A stretch of DNA of 8,061 nt from Lachnospiraceae bacterium (lineage in GTDB: Bacteria; Bacillota; Clostridia; Lachnospirales; Lachnospiraceae), in NCBI GenBank assembly GCA_017964745.1, contig JAGCRJ010000070.1, forward strand, positions 1 to 8,061. The letters run 5' to 3'. The first letter of the stretch is position 1; every line of letters begins with the position of its first letter. The notes under the pieces were generated by a model. It ran no database searches. It was given only the letters and a program-made list of their open reading frames with translations, and was not told where the DNA came from. The position numbers were made by a program, and so were the translations under genes. Positions 1 through 5,999 of this stretch are shown one piece after another.

Positions 1-609
1 CTTGCTGCTCCTACAAACGGAACAACGGCCTATGATCTGTACGAAGATGAGAGCTTTGACCTGACAGCGATCGATATACCGGAAGAATATGAGAAAAACA
101 GTGATGCTGTGTCGAACGGGACCAAACCTGATCTTGACGGCAGGGAATCCTGGGATTATGCGTCCTTTGATATGCATATAGATAATGCGCTCGCATTGAA
201 TGAACGGATCAGCACATTTGAGGATGTATATTATTTCTCATATCCGTGTGCATCAACAACAGAAGATCCCGACGGAGGAGTTTCTCCGGATCCCTCTATC
301 ACGGAGAACATCTTCATGAAAGGTGCCATCTATATGAGTGAGTATACGGGATCTACAAAAGGCGGGTTTGTGCTCGATGAGTCATGGCAGGCTAATGACG
401 GCCTGGTAAATGAGATCTCGGCAAGGGCGCCTTTCGGAGCACCTCAGAGCGAGTATACGGACGGAGCTGAGCTGTTCCCCGGACAATGGTATGTGATGCC
501 TACGTACAGAGGGGACCATATGTCATTGCAGGGCGGTCTTACCGTGAAGAACGATGTAAAGTCGTTTTACCTGGAACTGGTAAAACTCCTGGCCGAAGTA
601 TCGGAATAA
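1..609 (+). CDS. Secreted staphylococcal/Geobacillus-type triacylglycerol lipase, C-terminal part (5' end outside window)
   Basis: The frame is open from base 1 to the TAA at 607-609 (202 residues), so this is a 3' fragment and the GTG at 109 is internal. The first residues (LAAPTNGTTAYD) match the segment that follows the nucleophile elbow in staphylococcal and Geobacillus L1-type lipases (typically LATPHNGTQ). The catalytic serine motif therefore lies just upstream of the window. Further on, WQANDGLV carries the expected catalytic Asp (codon 397-399, residue 133 of the fragment). GDHMSLQGG carries the expected catalytic His (codon 517-519, residue 173). The protein ends about 30 residues after the His, as is usual. 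The family hydrolyses ester bonds of acylglycerols and is normally exported; the signal peptide is not visible here. The family call rests on motif order and spacing recalled from S. hyicus and Geobacillus lipases. Substrate preference cannot be told. Confidence 0.82.
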   Translation, partial: LAAPTNGTTAYDLYEDESFDLTAIDIPEEYEKNSDAVSNGTKPDLDGRESWDYASFDMHIDNALALNERISTFEDVYYFSYPCASTTEDPDGGVSPDPSITENIFMKGAIYMSEYTGSTKGGFVLDESWQANDGLVNEISARAPFGAPQSEYTDGAELFPGQWYVMPTYRGDHMSLQGGLTVKNDVKSFYLELVKLLAEVSE

Positions 610-636
610 ATATTTCAAGAAAAAGAAAGATCAATG

Positions 637-654
637 CCGCACAGATCCGTGCGG
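637..654 (+). other. Small intergenic hairpin next to the flavodoxin ribosome binding site
   Basis: CCGCAC (637-642) and GTGCGG (649-654) form a perfect 6-bp stem with a 6-base loop in the 61-base gap between the lipase stop and the flavodoxin start. There is no T-run after it, so it is not a normal intrinsic terminator. It ends six bases before the GGAGG (660-664) of the next gene. It could be an mRNA processing or stability element, or chance. Confidence 0.3.
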
Positions 655-670
655 AGAATGGAGGAAAACA

Positions 671-1108
671 ATGTCGGTTTTGGTAACTTATTTCAGCGCA
701 GAAGGTACTACAGCAAAGGTTGCAAAAGAATTTGCGTCAATGACGGGAGCGGATATTTTTGAGATCGTTCCGCAGGAGCCTTACTCAAAAGCAGATATCA
801 ACTACCTGAATCCTGTTTCGAGATGCAACCGGGAGCAGATAGGCGGTAAGGATGTTCCTGTTGCAGGAAAGATCGAAAACTTTGACAGCTATGACACGGT
901 ATATATCGGATTTCCGATCTGGTATGGCCAGGCTCCGAGAGTGGTACATACATTCGGAAAAGGATATGACTGGACCGGAAAGACAGTGCATTTATTTGCC
1001 ACTTCGGGAGGAAGCGGGATAGGAAAGACGGCTGAGAAGCTGTCTCCGTCGCTGATGGGCGCAGCTTCCGTTGATGCGAAGCTTGTACACAGCGCTTCAG
1101 ATATCTGA
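671..1108 (+). CDS. Flavodoxin (short-chain, NAD(P)H oxidoreductase-type flavodoxin family)
   Basis: This 145-residue protein should bind FMN and carry electrons in the cytoplasm. The phosphate-binding loop is YFSAEGTT (residues 7-14), preceded by the hydrophobic first beta strand SVLVT. The second FMN loop is GFPIWYGQAPR (80-90), and the third is ATSGGSGIG (110-118). These three loops are characteristic of the flavodoxin group often annotated as flavodoxin_4. The start is fixed by GGAGG at 660-664, six bases before the ATG. The gene lies 61 bases after the lipase stop in the same direction and is closed by the terminator at 1128-1161, so the two may be co-transcribed. The C-terminus stops at SASDI. 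Relatives commonly continue after an SASD-like segment with a short helix (E-E-x-x-x-W-I), so this copy may lack 10-20 residues. The redox partner is unknown. Confidence 0.85.
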   Translation: MSVLVTYFSAEGTTAKVAKEFASMTGADIFEIVPQEPYSKADINYLNPVSRCNREQIGGKDVPVAGKIENFDSYDTVYIGFPIWYGQAPRVVHTFGKGYDWTGKTVHLFATSGGSGIGKTAEKLSPSLMGAASVDAKLVHSASDI

Positions 1109-1127
1109 GGAATTAAATATACTTATG

Positions 1128-1161
1128 ATAAACCGGCAGAAATGCCGGTTTATTTTTTTTT
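1128..1161 (+). terminator. Intrinsic terminator after the flavodoxin gene
   Basis: There is an 11-bp perfect stem (1128-1138 with 1143-1153) with core CCGGCA/TGCCGG and a GAAA tetraloop (1139-1142). It runs directly into nine T residues (1153-1161). It begins about 20 bases after the flavodoxin stop and separates this unit from the XRE regulator. Confidence 0.93.
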
Positions 1162-1203
1162 GTGTATCCGGCAAACTCATACTGATGGTAGAAAAAATAA
1201 AAT

Positions 1204-1224
1204 CTGATTAGTATTGGTAATCAG
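1204..1224. promoter_or_regulatory. Perfect dyad upstream of the XRE regulator promoter (candidate operator)
   Basis: CTGATTA (1204-1210) and TAATCAG (1218-1224) are exact inverted repeats separated by seven bases, giving a 21-bp dyad. The right arm ends one base before the predicted -35 box at 1225-1230. A dimeric HTH protein could bind here, and the XRE protein encoded next is the obvious candidate. That link is inference. Confidence 0.5.
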
Positions 1225-1253
1225 TTCAAATCGAAGCCGGCATCTGCTATCAT
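1225..1253 (+). promoter_or_regulatory. Predicted sigma-A promoter of the XRE-ABC unit
   Basis: TTCAAA (1225-1230, 4/6 to TTGACA) and TATCAT (1248-1253, 5/6 to TATAAT) are spaced by exactly 17 bases. The predicted transcription start is near A1260, giving a leader of about 40 bases before the ATG at 1301. Confidence 0.55.
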
Positions 1254-1300
1254 ACAGTCATGGGACAGAGTTCAAAAGACAGCGAGCAGGAGGGATCAGC

Positions 1301-2359
1301 ATGGATATTAAACTTGCCGGGAACTTGAAGAGAATGAGGAAGGAGCGTTCGCTTACACAGGAAGCGCTGGCCGAGGCTTTAGGCGTTACGGCGGGTGCGG
1401 TCTATAAATGGGAGGCAGGACTCTCGACTCCGGAACTGGAGATGCTGGTCAGGATCGCGGATCTGTTCGACACCTCCGTGGATACGTTATTGGGTTATGA
1501 GATGGCGGAGAACCGCAAGCGTTCCATAACGGATCAGATCTACGGGTATATTCTCTCCAAGGACAGAGCCGGGATGGAATATGCGGAAAAGGCCCTTACC
1601 AAGTATCCGAATGACTTTAATGTGCTCGTTTCTTCGGCGAGGATGTATCTGACTTTCGGTATGGAAGAACGGAATAACGGATGGATGAGGCGCGCGATCG
1701 AGCTTTTCGAGAAAGCGTCGGAAACGGTTCCGCACGATATCGATCCGAGATACGGCAGGCTCGCGATAATAGGCGATATCGCTCTTCTGAATTTCCTTGT
1801 CAATGACAGGGATAAGGCTCTGGACATGATGAAGAAGAACAATGAGGCAGGAGTCTTCAATGCGACGATCGGATGGCTTACGGCGCTTAAGGGTGAGACG
1901 GACACGGCGTGCCTGAACCAGCTGACAAGTGCTTTCTGGGACAGCATCTCCGATACCAACAACACCTCAATGGGACTTTTGTATTACTACTGCAACCGCC
2001 GTGAATGGGAGCGCGCAAAAGCAGTTGCCAGATGGAACATAGATTATCTGAAAAGTCTCAGGAAGAATGACGAACCGTGTTTCTTTGATAAGACGGGCGC
2101 CGCCTTCCTGATCACGGAAGGTTACGCGTACTTTATGACCGGCGACAAGGCTCATGCCAAAGAACTCGTTGATGAAGCCAAAAAGTTAGCTGAGTATTTT
2201 GACTCAGCTCCAAACGATATTGCGGATATCGTTAAGCTGTTTGATATTCCTTACAAGACAAGCACATATACGATGCTCGGAAGGACCGGTGAAGAAACCA
2301 TCCAGACAGTCCTGGGCATGATAGGCGACAAGAAATTCACTGCGTTCGCAAATAAATAA
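1301..2359 (+). CDS. XRE-family HTH transcriptional regulator with TPR-like helical C-terminal region
   Basis: This 352-residue protein has an N-terminal Cro/C1-type HTH (about residues 5-65). It reads LTQEALAEALGVTAGAVYKWEAG and then STPELEMLVRIADLFDTSVDTLLG, the classical helix-turn-helix plus following helices. Residues of roughly 75-345 are alpha-helical with TPR-like segments, such as a YAEKALTKYPND stretch, RAIELFEKA and AKELVDEAKKLAEYF. The ATG at 1301 is chosen over the upstream in-frame start at 1214 because AGGAGG (1288-1293) sits seven bases before it and the HTH begins at once. XRE plus TPR architecture is known from peptide-sensing RRNPP regulators and from many Clostridia regulators next to transporters. 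No pheromone gene is evident. It is followed after 23 bases by the ABC exporter gene, so it probably controls that unit and possibly itself through the dyad at 1204-1224. The effector is unknown. Confidence 0.85.
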   Translation: MDIKLAGNLKRMRKERSLTQEALAEALGVTAGAVYKWEAGLSTPELEMLVRIADLFDTSVDTLLGYEMAENRKRSITDQIYGYILSKDRAGMEYAEKALTKYPNDFNVLVSSARMYLTFGMEERNNGWMRRAIELFEKASETVPHDIDPRYGRLAIIGDIALLNFLVNDRDKALDMMKKNNEAGVFNATIGWLTALKGETDTACLNQLTSAFWDSISDTNNTSMGLLYYYCNRREWERAKAVARWNIDYLKSLRKNDEPCFFDKTGAAFLITEGYAYFMTGDKAHAKELVDEAKKLAEYFDSAPNDIADIVKLFDIPYKTSTYTMLGRTGEETIQTVLGMIGDKKFTAFANK

Positions 2360-2382
2360 ACCCCAACAAAAAGGAATCAGAT

Positions 2383-4101
2383 ATGAAGAATAAAAACTTA
2401 TATGTGGAACTGAAATCTCAGTTCCACCGGGACAATCACGCCAATTATATCCTCTCGGTCATAGGATCGCTTCTCTCCGGAACGATGTGCATGGGAATAT
2501 CGTGGATCCTGGGTGAGCTTCTGGATACGGCAGCAGGCAAAGGAAACTACAGCATAACAGAGCTCCTGCGGATCACCCTTGCAGTCGCTGCTTTGTTCCT
2601 GCTTGCTTCTTTCCTGAACTATCATGCCAAGCCCGGATATATAAAGAAGGCAATGCAGAATTATAAGGATCTGCTTTTCCGCAAGCTTACGGAGAAGAGC
2701 ATCACGTCATTCAGAAGCGAGAACACGTCAACTTATCTCTCGGCACTGACGAATGACTGCACTTCGATAGAAACCAATTATCTGGACAAGGAGTTCTGGT
2801 TCGTATACAGGATGTCTTCATTCTTCTTTGCACTTGCACTCATGATCTTCTATTCACCTTTGCTTACGGCTGTCGCGATAGGCGTGACATTTGTTCCGCT
2901 TCTCGTATCGCTCCTCTCCGGCAGGAAACTTGCTGACCGTGAAGTGACGGTATCGGAAGGCAACAAGAGCTTTACAGCCACCAACAGTGACTGCCTTAAC
3001 GGTTTCCCTGTAGTGAAGAGCTTCAGGGCCGAAGGTGCCGTATCAGGGCTGTTCTCCAAGGAAAATGCAAAGCTCGAGACATCCAAATTCAACAGGACGA
3101 GACTACGCCTCTTTATAGATATGTTAAGCCAGCTGTCAGGCATGTCCGCACAGCTCACGGTCTTCTTTGTCGGCGCATATCTTGCGCTCTCCGGCAAAGG
3201 GCTTTCTGCCGGCAATGTCATAATGTTCGTAAACCTCATGAACTTTGTGGTAGCTCCGGTCGCTGAACTTCCCGGTCTTATTGCCGGCAGGAAAGCTTCG
3301 GATGCTCTGATCAGAAAGGTCTCTGATGAACTTGAAAAGAGTTCATATACAGGCGGTGATAAAGTGCTGTCCGGACTTTCGAAAAGCATCTCCCTTAAGA
3401 ACGTCTCCTTCTCTTACGAAGAAGGAAAGGAGATCCTGCATGACGTGTCGGTTGATTTTGAAGCCGGAAAATCCTATGCGATCGTCGGATCTTCCGGAAG
3501 CGGCAAGTCCACCCTGATGAATCTCATCCTGTCCGGCGCATGCGGTGCTGAGTACAGCGGCAGTATAAGCTGGGACGATACAGATCTTAAGGATTCATCG
3601 TCGGATTCGCTTTTCGATCAGGTGGCATCGATACAGCAGAACGTGTTCGTGTTCAATTCGTCCATAAGAGACAACATCACGATGTTCAGGGATTTCCCTG
3701 AAGAGAAAGTGAAGCAGGCGGAGATGCGTGCAAATCTCGGAGAACTTTTGAAAGAGCGTGGTGAGGATTATCTCTGCGGAGAAAACGGCAGCGGTTTATC
3801 GGGAGGCGAGAAGCAAAGGATCTCCATTGCAAGGAGTCTTCTTAAGGATTCATCCGTCCTTTTGGCTGACGAGATAACCTCGGCACTGGATTCACAGACT
3901 GCATACAAGGTCTCTTCCGATATCCTTGATCTTACCGGACTTACGAGGATCGTCGTCACACACTCACTCGATGAAAAACTCATGAAGAAATATGACCGAA
4001 TCCTCGTAATGAAGAACGGCAGGATCGAAGAGCAGGGTACCTTTGACGAGCTGATGGCCAAAAAGAATTATTTCCACGCGTTGTTTACCGTTGAGGTGTG
4101 A
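2383..4101 (+). CDS. ABC exporter, half-transporter with fused membrane and ATPase domains
   Basis: This 572-residue protein has the usual size of a type IV (ABCB/MsbA-like) half-transporter. The membrane domain covers about residues 20-300, with hydrophobic segments near 22-47, 57-82, 145-180 (two) and 245-300 (two). The ATPase domain has Walker A GSSGSGKS (369-376), a Q-loop at Q418/Q419, signature LSGGEKQ (472-478), Walker B VLLADE (492-497, catalytic Glu present), D-loop SALD (500-503) and H-loop His527. All key residues are intact, so a homodimer with two active sites is possible. A second half-transporter is not seen next to it. AAGGA at 2371-2375 is seven bases before the ATG. The gene lies 23 bases after the XRE regulator, almost certainly in one operon. 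Such exporters move lipids, peptides or drugs, but the substrate cannot be read from the sequence. Confidence 0.93.
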   Translation: MKNKNLYVELKSQFHRDNHANYILSVIGSLLSGTMCMGISWILGELLDTAAGKGNYSITELLRITLAVAALFLLASFLNYHAKPGYIKKAMQNYKDLLFRKLTEKSITSFRSENTSTYLSALTNDCTSIETNYLDKEFWFVYRMSSFFFALALMIFYSPLLTAVAIGVTFVPLLVSLLSGRKLADREVTVSEGNKSFTATNSDCLNGFPVVKSFRAEGAVSGLFSKENAKLETSKFNRTRLRLFIDMLSQLSGMSAQLTVFFVGAYLALSGKGLSAGNVIMFVNLMNFVVAPVAELPGLIAGRKASDALIRKVSDELEKSSYTGGDKVLSGLSKSISLKNVSFSYEEGKEILHDVSVDFEAGKSYAIVGSSGSGKSTLMNLILSGACGAEYSGSISWDDTDLKDSSSDSLFDQVASIQQNVFVFNSSIRDNITMFRDFPEEKVKQAEMRANLGELLKERGEDYLCGENGSGLSGGEKQRISIARSLLKDSSVLLADEITSALDSQTAYKVSSDILDLTGLTRIVVTHSLDEKLMKKYDRILVMKNGRIEEQGTFDELMAKKNYFHALFTVEV

Positions 4102-4217
4102 TCTCCAAAAAATGCCCGGAGAATAAGTATACTTTTGGGATGTATCATAACGCGGGGATCTCTATTACCATTAGGACATTAAGTAATATCACGAGGATAA
4201 AAGGAGAATCTCTGATT

Positions 4218-5198
4218 ATGAAAAAAATGACATTGATGCTTATAACGGGGCTGACCATCGCTCTTGCGGCCTGCGGAGGTGTAAGCGAACAGCCTCAGGA
4301 ACCCGAACCCGCCGAGATCACGGCAGACGAGCCCGAACCCGAAGAACCTGAGGTGCCTTCCGAAGATGAGTCCGATACCGATATCCCTTCGGAAGAATCT
4401 CTGATAGCTGATTTCAAGGAAGCACAGAATCTCTGGTTTAAGTTTGAGGGCGGATTGGAAACGGATTACTCGGATTCTGTGAACGCACAGGTAAACGGTT
4501 ATGATATGGAATATTTCCGCGTGACCGAACCCGGTATAGGAACGCTTGATGAACTTGCTGAGTACCTGTCAGCAAGAGTTGATAAGGATTTTGTCGAGAA
4601 TGCCGTATATAATAACGATCAGTACATGGAATCGGACGGCGCCCTTTATAGCTGCCCCGCCGGAAGAGGCGATGATCTTTCTATCGGATGGGTTGAATAT
4701 GCTGCCGAAACAGACGGAAAATCAGGCAAGGTGATCGTTACCATTCACCGTCAGGATTATTTTGATCTGCTCGGAGATTTTTACGAAAGCGGAGAGATCG
4801 ACACATACGAATATCCCTTCAGTATTGAAGACGGTCATGCCATATTCGACTTCATGGAATATAATTGCGGAAGCTGCCCGTATGAGGCACCTGTCGAAGG
4901 TTATGATTCCGAATCTCTTGAAGCTGCGCTCTTGGGACTGCTCGAGGGAAGATGGATATATGATGACGGGTCTGCATATTACGATATTACTGCGGACGGT
5001 TCATTTACATATTATATCGATGGTGAAGCAGTCAATACCGGCTACATAACCTCTTCACTTTCCGATGACGCCACATATATGATGAACGGAGACGATATAA
5101 GCGGTACGTTCTTCACCTATGACAGAGACCAGAGCGGAGTCCCCGTGATCCTTTTTGATAACGGAAGTACAGTATTTACCATGGAAGGAAAGGGCTGA
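4218..5198 (+). CDS. Surface lipoprotein with acidic Pro/Glu linker, IseA-like region and C-terminal beta-rich domain
   Basis: This 326-residue protein starts with a lipoprotein signal: Lys2-Lys3, a hydrophobic core and lipobox LAAC with Cys19 as the lipidation site. Residues 24-60 are an acidic linker rich in Glu, Pro and Asp (EPEPAE, DEPEPEEPE), likely a spacer through the cell wall. Residues of about 62-215 resemble the IseA/YoeB-type DL-endopeptidase inhibitor domain. The pattern includes a YFRVT strand, a LDELAEYLSA helix, an SDGALYSCPAGRGDD loop and late YPF. I recall this pattern from Clostridia lipoproteins, and the match is moderate. A CGSC motif (Cys217, Cys220) follows. The last 95 residues (GRWIYDDGSAYYDITADGSFTYY onward) look like a lipocalin-like beta sheet domain. 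ATG 4218 has AAGGAG at 4201-4206. The gap after the ABC gene is 116 bases with no terminator, so read-through from the operon is possible. The precise function is unknown. Confidence 0.78.
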   Translation: MKKMTLMLITGLTIALAACGGVSEQPQEPEPAEITADEPEPEEPEVPSEDESDTDIPSEESLIADFKEAQNLWFKFEGGLETDYSDSVNAQVNGYDMEYFRVTEPGIGTLDELAEYLSARVDKDFVENAVYNNDQYMESDGALYSCPAGRGDDLSIGWVEYAAETDGKSGKVIVTIHRQDYFDLLGDFYESGEIDTYEYPFSIEDGHAIFDFMEYNCGSCPYEAPVEGYDSESLEAALLGLLEGRWIYDDGSAYYDITADGSFTYYIDGEAVNTGYITSSLSDDATYMMNGDDISGTFFTYDRDQSGVPVILFDNGSTVFTMEGKG

Positions 5199-5214
5199 AA
5201 AACTCCCTTCAATG

Positions 5215-5244
5215 AAAGAGCGCTGCGGATGCAGCGCTCTTTTT
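5215..5244. terminator. Intrinsic terminator shared by the convergent lipoprotein and zinc-ribbon genes
   Basis: There is a 12-bp perfect stem (5215-5226 with 5231-5242; core GAGCGCTGC/GCAGCGCTC) and a GGAT loop. On the plus strand it runs into five T residues (5240-5244), 17 bases after the lipoprotein stop. On the minus strand the same hairpin is followed by only three T residues, so it is a weaker terminator for the convergent gene, which ends at 5275. Confidence 0.9.
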
Positions 5245-5274
5245 GTTCATATTTATTTTCTGTTTATATACATG

Positions 5275-5823
5275 TCATACGAGAGTAAACTTGGTTATCT
5301 TGGCGAAGTCTTTGTATGTTCTGATCTTCACACTGCTGTTTAACGGATAGGGACGTGATGTTTTGTTGAGAGGCACCAGCAGGATCTTCCTGCCGTCGGG
5401 TCCGCTTACAAGAACCTTGGCGATCTGGCAGAACTCATCTCCGTACCTGACCGAGTCATCCTTGTATCCGTATACTTCACCGTTTCCGTCAGTCCCGTTA
5501 ATGGTAAGCAGCAGACCTGTCATTAACTTTTTTATCAGGACGATGCCGATGACTATCCCGGGCAACGAGAATATGAGTGCGAATAACATTGCATCCATAT
5601 AATCTGCCTGGGTTATTATGCATATGACTGCAATGAGCGAAAAAGCTATCAGGCTCAGATAGAATCTGATCTCATGAAATGTGATCTTTGCGGACCGGCA
5701 CACCACTTCGGGATAGTTTCCCGAATGATCCGTCAGGTCACTCTGAAAGACGGTACCGCAGTATTGGCATACTTCGCCGGGAACGGGAGCTCCGCAATTT
5801 GGGCATGATCTTGTCTCGCTCAT
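5275..5823 (-). CDS. Zinc-ribbon membrane protein of unknown function
   Basis: This 182-residue protein is read on the minus strand. Residues 7-22 form a treble-clef or rubredoxin-like zinc ribbon with two CxxC pairs (CPNC at 7-10 and CQYC at 19-22), each followed by Gly. Two hydrophobic helices follow at about 54-71 and 79-97, separated by a short acidic loop. Residues 102-182 are a soluble, beta-rich domain (GEVYGYKDD, KVLVSGPDGRKILLVPL, SSVKIRTYKDF) resembling the small beta-barrel C-termini of some membrane proteins. The zinc ribbon and C-terminal domain are probably cytoplasmic, with the two helices as a hairpin. AAAGGAG lies eight bases before the ATG (complement of 5832-5838). The gene is convergent with the lipoprotein gene and divergent from the MarR gene. 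I do not recognise a named family. The coding call is secure but the function is not known. Confidence 0.75.
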   Translation of the reverse strand: MSETRSCPNCGAPVPGEVCQYCGTVFQSDLTDHSGNYPEVVCRSAKITFHEIRFYLSLIAFSLIAVICIITQADYMDAMLFALIFSLPGIVIGIVLIKKLMTGLLLTINGTDGNGEVYGYKDDSVRYGDEFCQIAKVLVSGPDGRKILLVPLNKTSRPYPLNSSVKIRTYKDFAKITKFTLV

Positions 5824-5841
5824 ATCTTATTCTCCTTTCTT

Positions 5842-5864
5842 GTAAATGAAATGATAGCATTTAC
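5842..5864. promoter_or_regulatory. Perfect dyad over the predicted -10 region of the zinc-ribbon gene
   Basis: GTAAATG (5842-5848) and CATTTAC (5858-5864) are exact inverted repeats with nine bases between them. On the minus strand the spacer carries TATCAT (complement of 5851-5856), preceded by TG plus one base, an extended -10 element. The dyad would therefore be well placed for a repressor. No good -35 was seen on the minus strand. This is a candidate only. Confidence 0.4.
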
Positions 5865-5917
5865 GTTTTTAATCAAATAGGGACTTTTAGTATAGTATTT
5901 ATTCCGAAAATGACAGG

Positions 5918-5946
5918 TTGACGGATGATAGGTAATATGTTACATT
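5918..5946 (+). promoter_or_regulatory. Predicted promoter of the MarR-flavodoxin operon
   Basis: TTGACG (5918-5923, 5/6 to consensus) and TACATT (5941-5946, 4/6) are separated by 17 bases. The -10 box lies inside the left arm and spacer edge of the large dyad at 5931-5970, so a protein bound there should block RNA polymerase. The -10 is weak, so the exact start is uncertain. Confidence 0.42.
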
Positions 5947-5970
5947 GTTTGTGAAATGTAATATATTACC
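5931..5970. promoter_or_regulatory. Large double dyad, likely MarR operator pair
   Basis: The left arm GGTAATATGTTACAT (5931-5945) and right arm ATGTAATATATTACC (5956-5970) are inverted repeats matching at 14 of 15 positions, with a 10-base spacer. Each arm is itself palindromic: GTAATATATTAC (5958-5969) is perfect and GTAATATGTTAC (5932-5943) has one mismatched pair. The two 12-bp sites are 26 bp apart centre to centre. MarR proteins commonly bind such short AT-rich palindromes in their own promoters. The MarR gene starts 30 bases downstream. Confidence 0.7.
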
Positions 5971-5999
5971 TTTTCTTCGCATAAAATGAGGGACACCGG

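Noticed and set aside
109..609. Complete small gene starting at GTG 109
   Set aside because: The frame is open to base 1 and the upstream residues match lipase sequence, so this is part of a longer gene.
1214..1300. N-terminal extension of the XRE protein from the in-frame start at 1214
   Set aside because: The start would lie inside the dyad and upstream of the predicted promoter. It has no ribosome binding site, while 1301 has AGGAGG at the right distance and the HTH begins there.
2850..3389. Minus-strand frame of 179 codons inside the ABC gene
   Set aside because: It is a shadow of the ABC exporter with a Ser/Pro-rich composition typical of antisense frames.
4164..4190. GGTAAT/ATTACC elements shared by the regions upstream of the XRE, lipoprotein and MarR genes (also 1216-1221 and 5931-5936)
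   Set aside because: A six-base match in AT-rich intergenic DNA is expected by chance, and the flanking bases differ. It is too weak to claim a common regulator.
4098..4217. GTG start at 4098 overlapping the ABC stop, adding 40 residues to the lipoprotein
   Set aside because: It would bury the lipoprotein signal peptide inside the protein and has no properly spaced ribosome binding site. ATG 4218 begins a normal signal with AAGGAG upstream.
4101..4217. A promoter or terminator between the ABC and lipoprotein genes
   Set aside because: TATACT at 4128-4133 has no -35 at a proper distance. TTACCA/TATCAC is only 4/6 for each box. The CTCC/GGAG pairing near 4103-4122 is too weak for a terminator.
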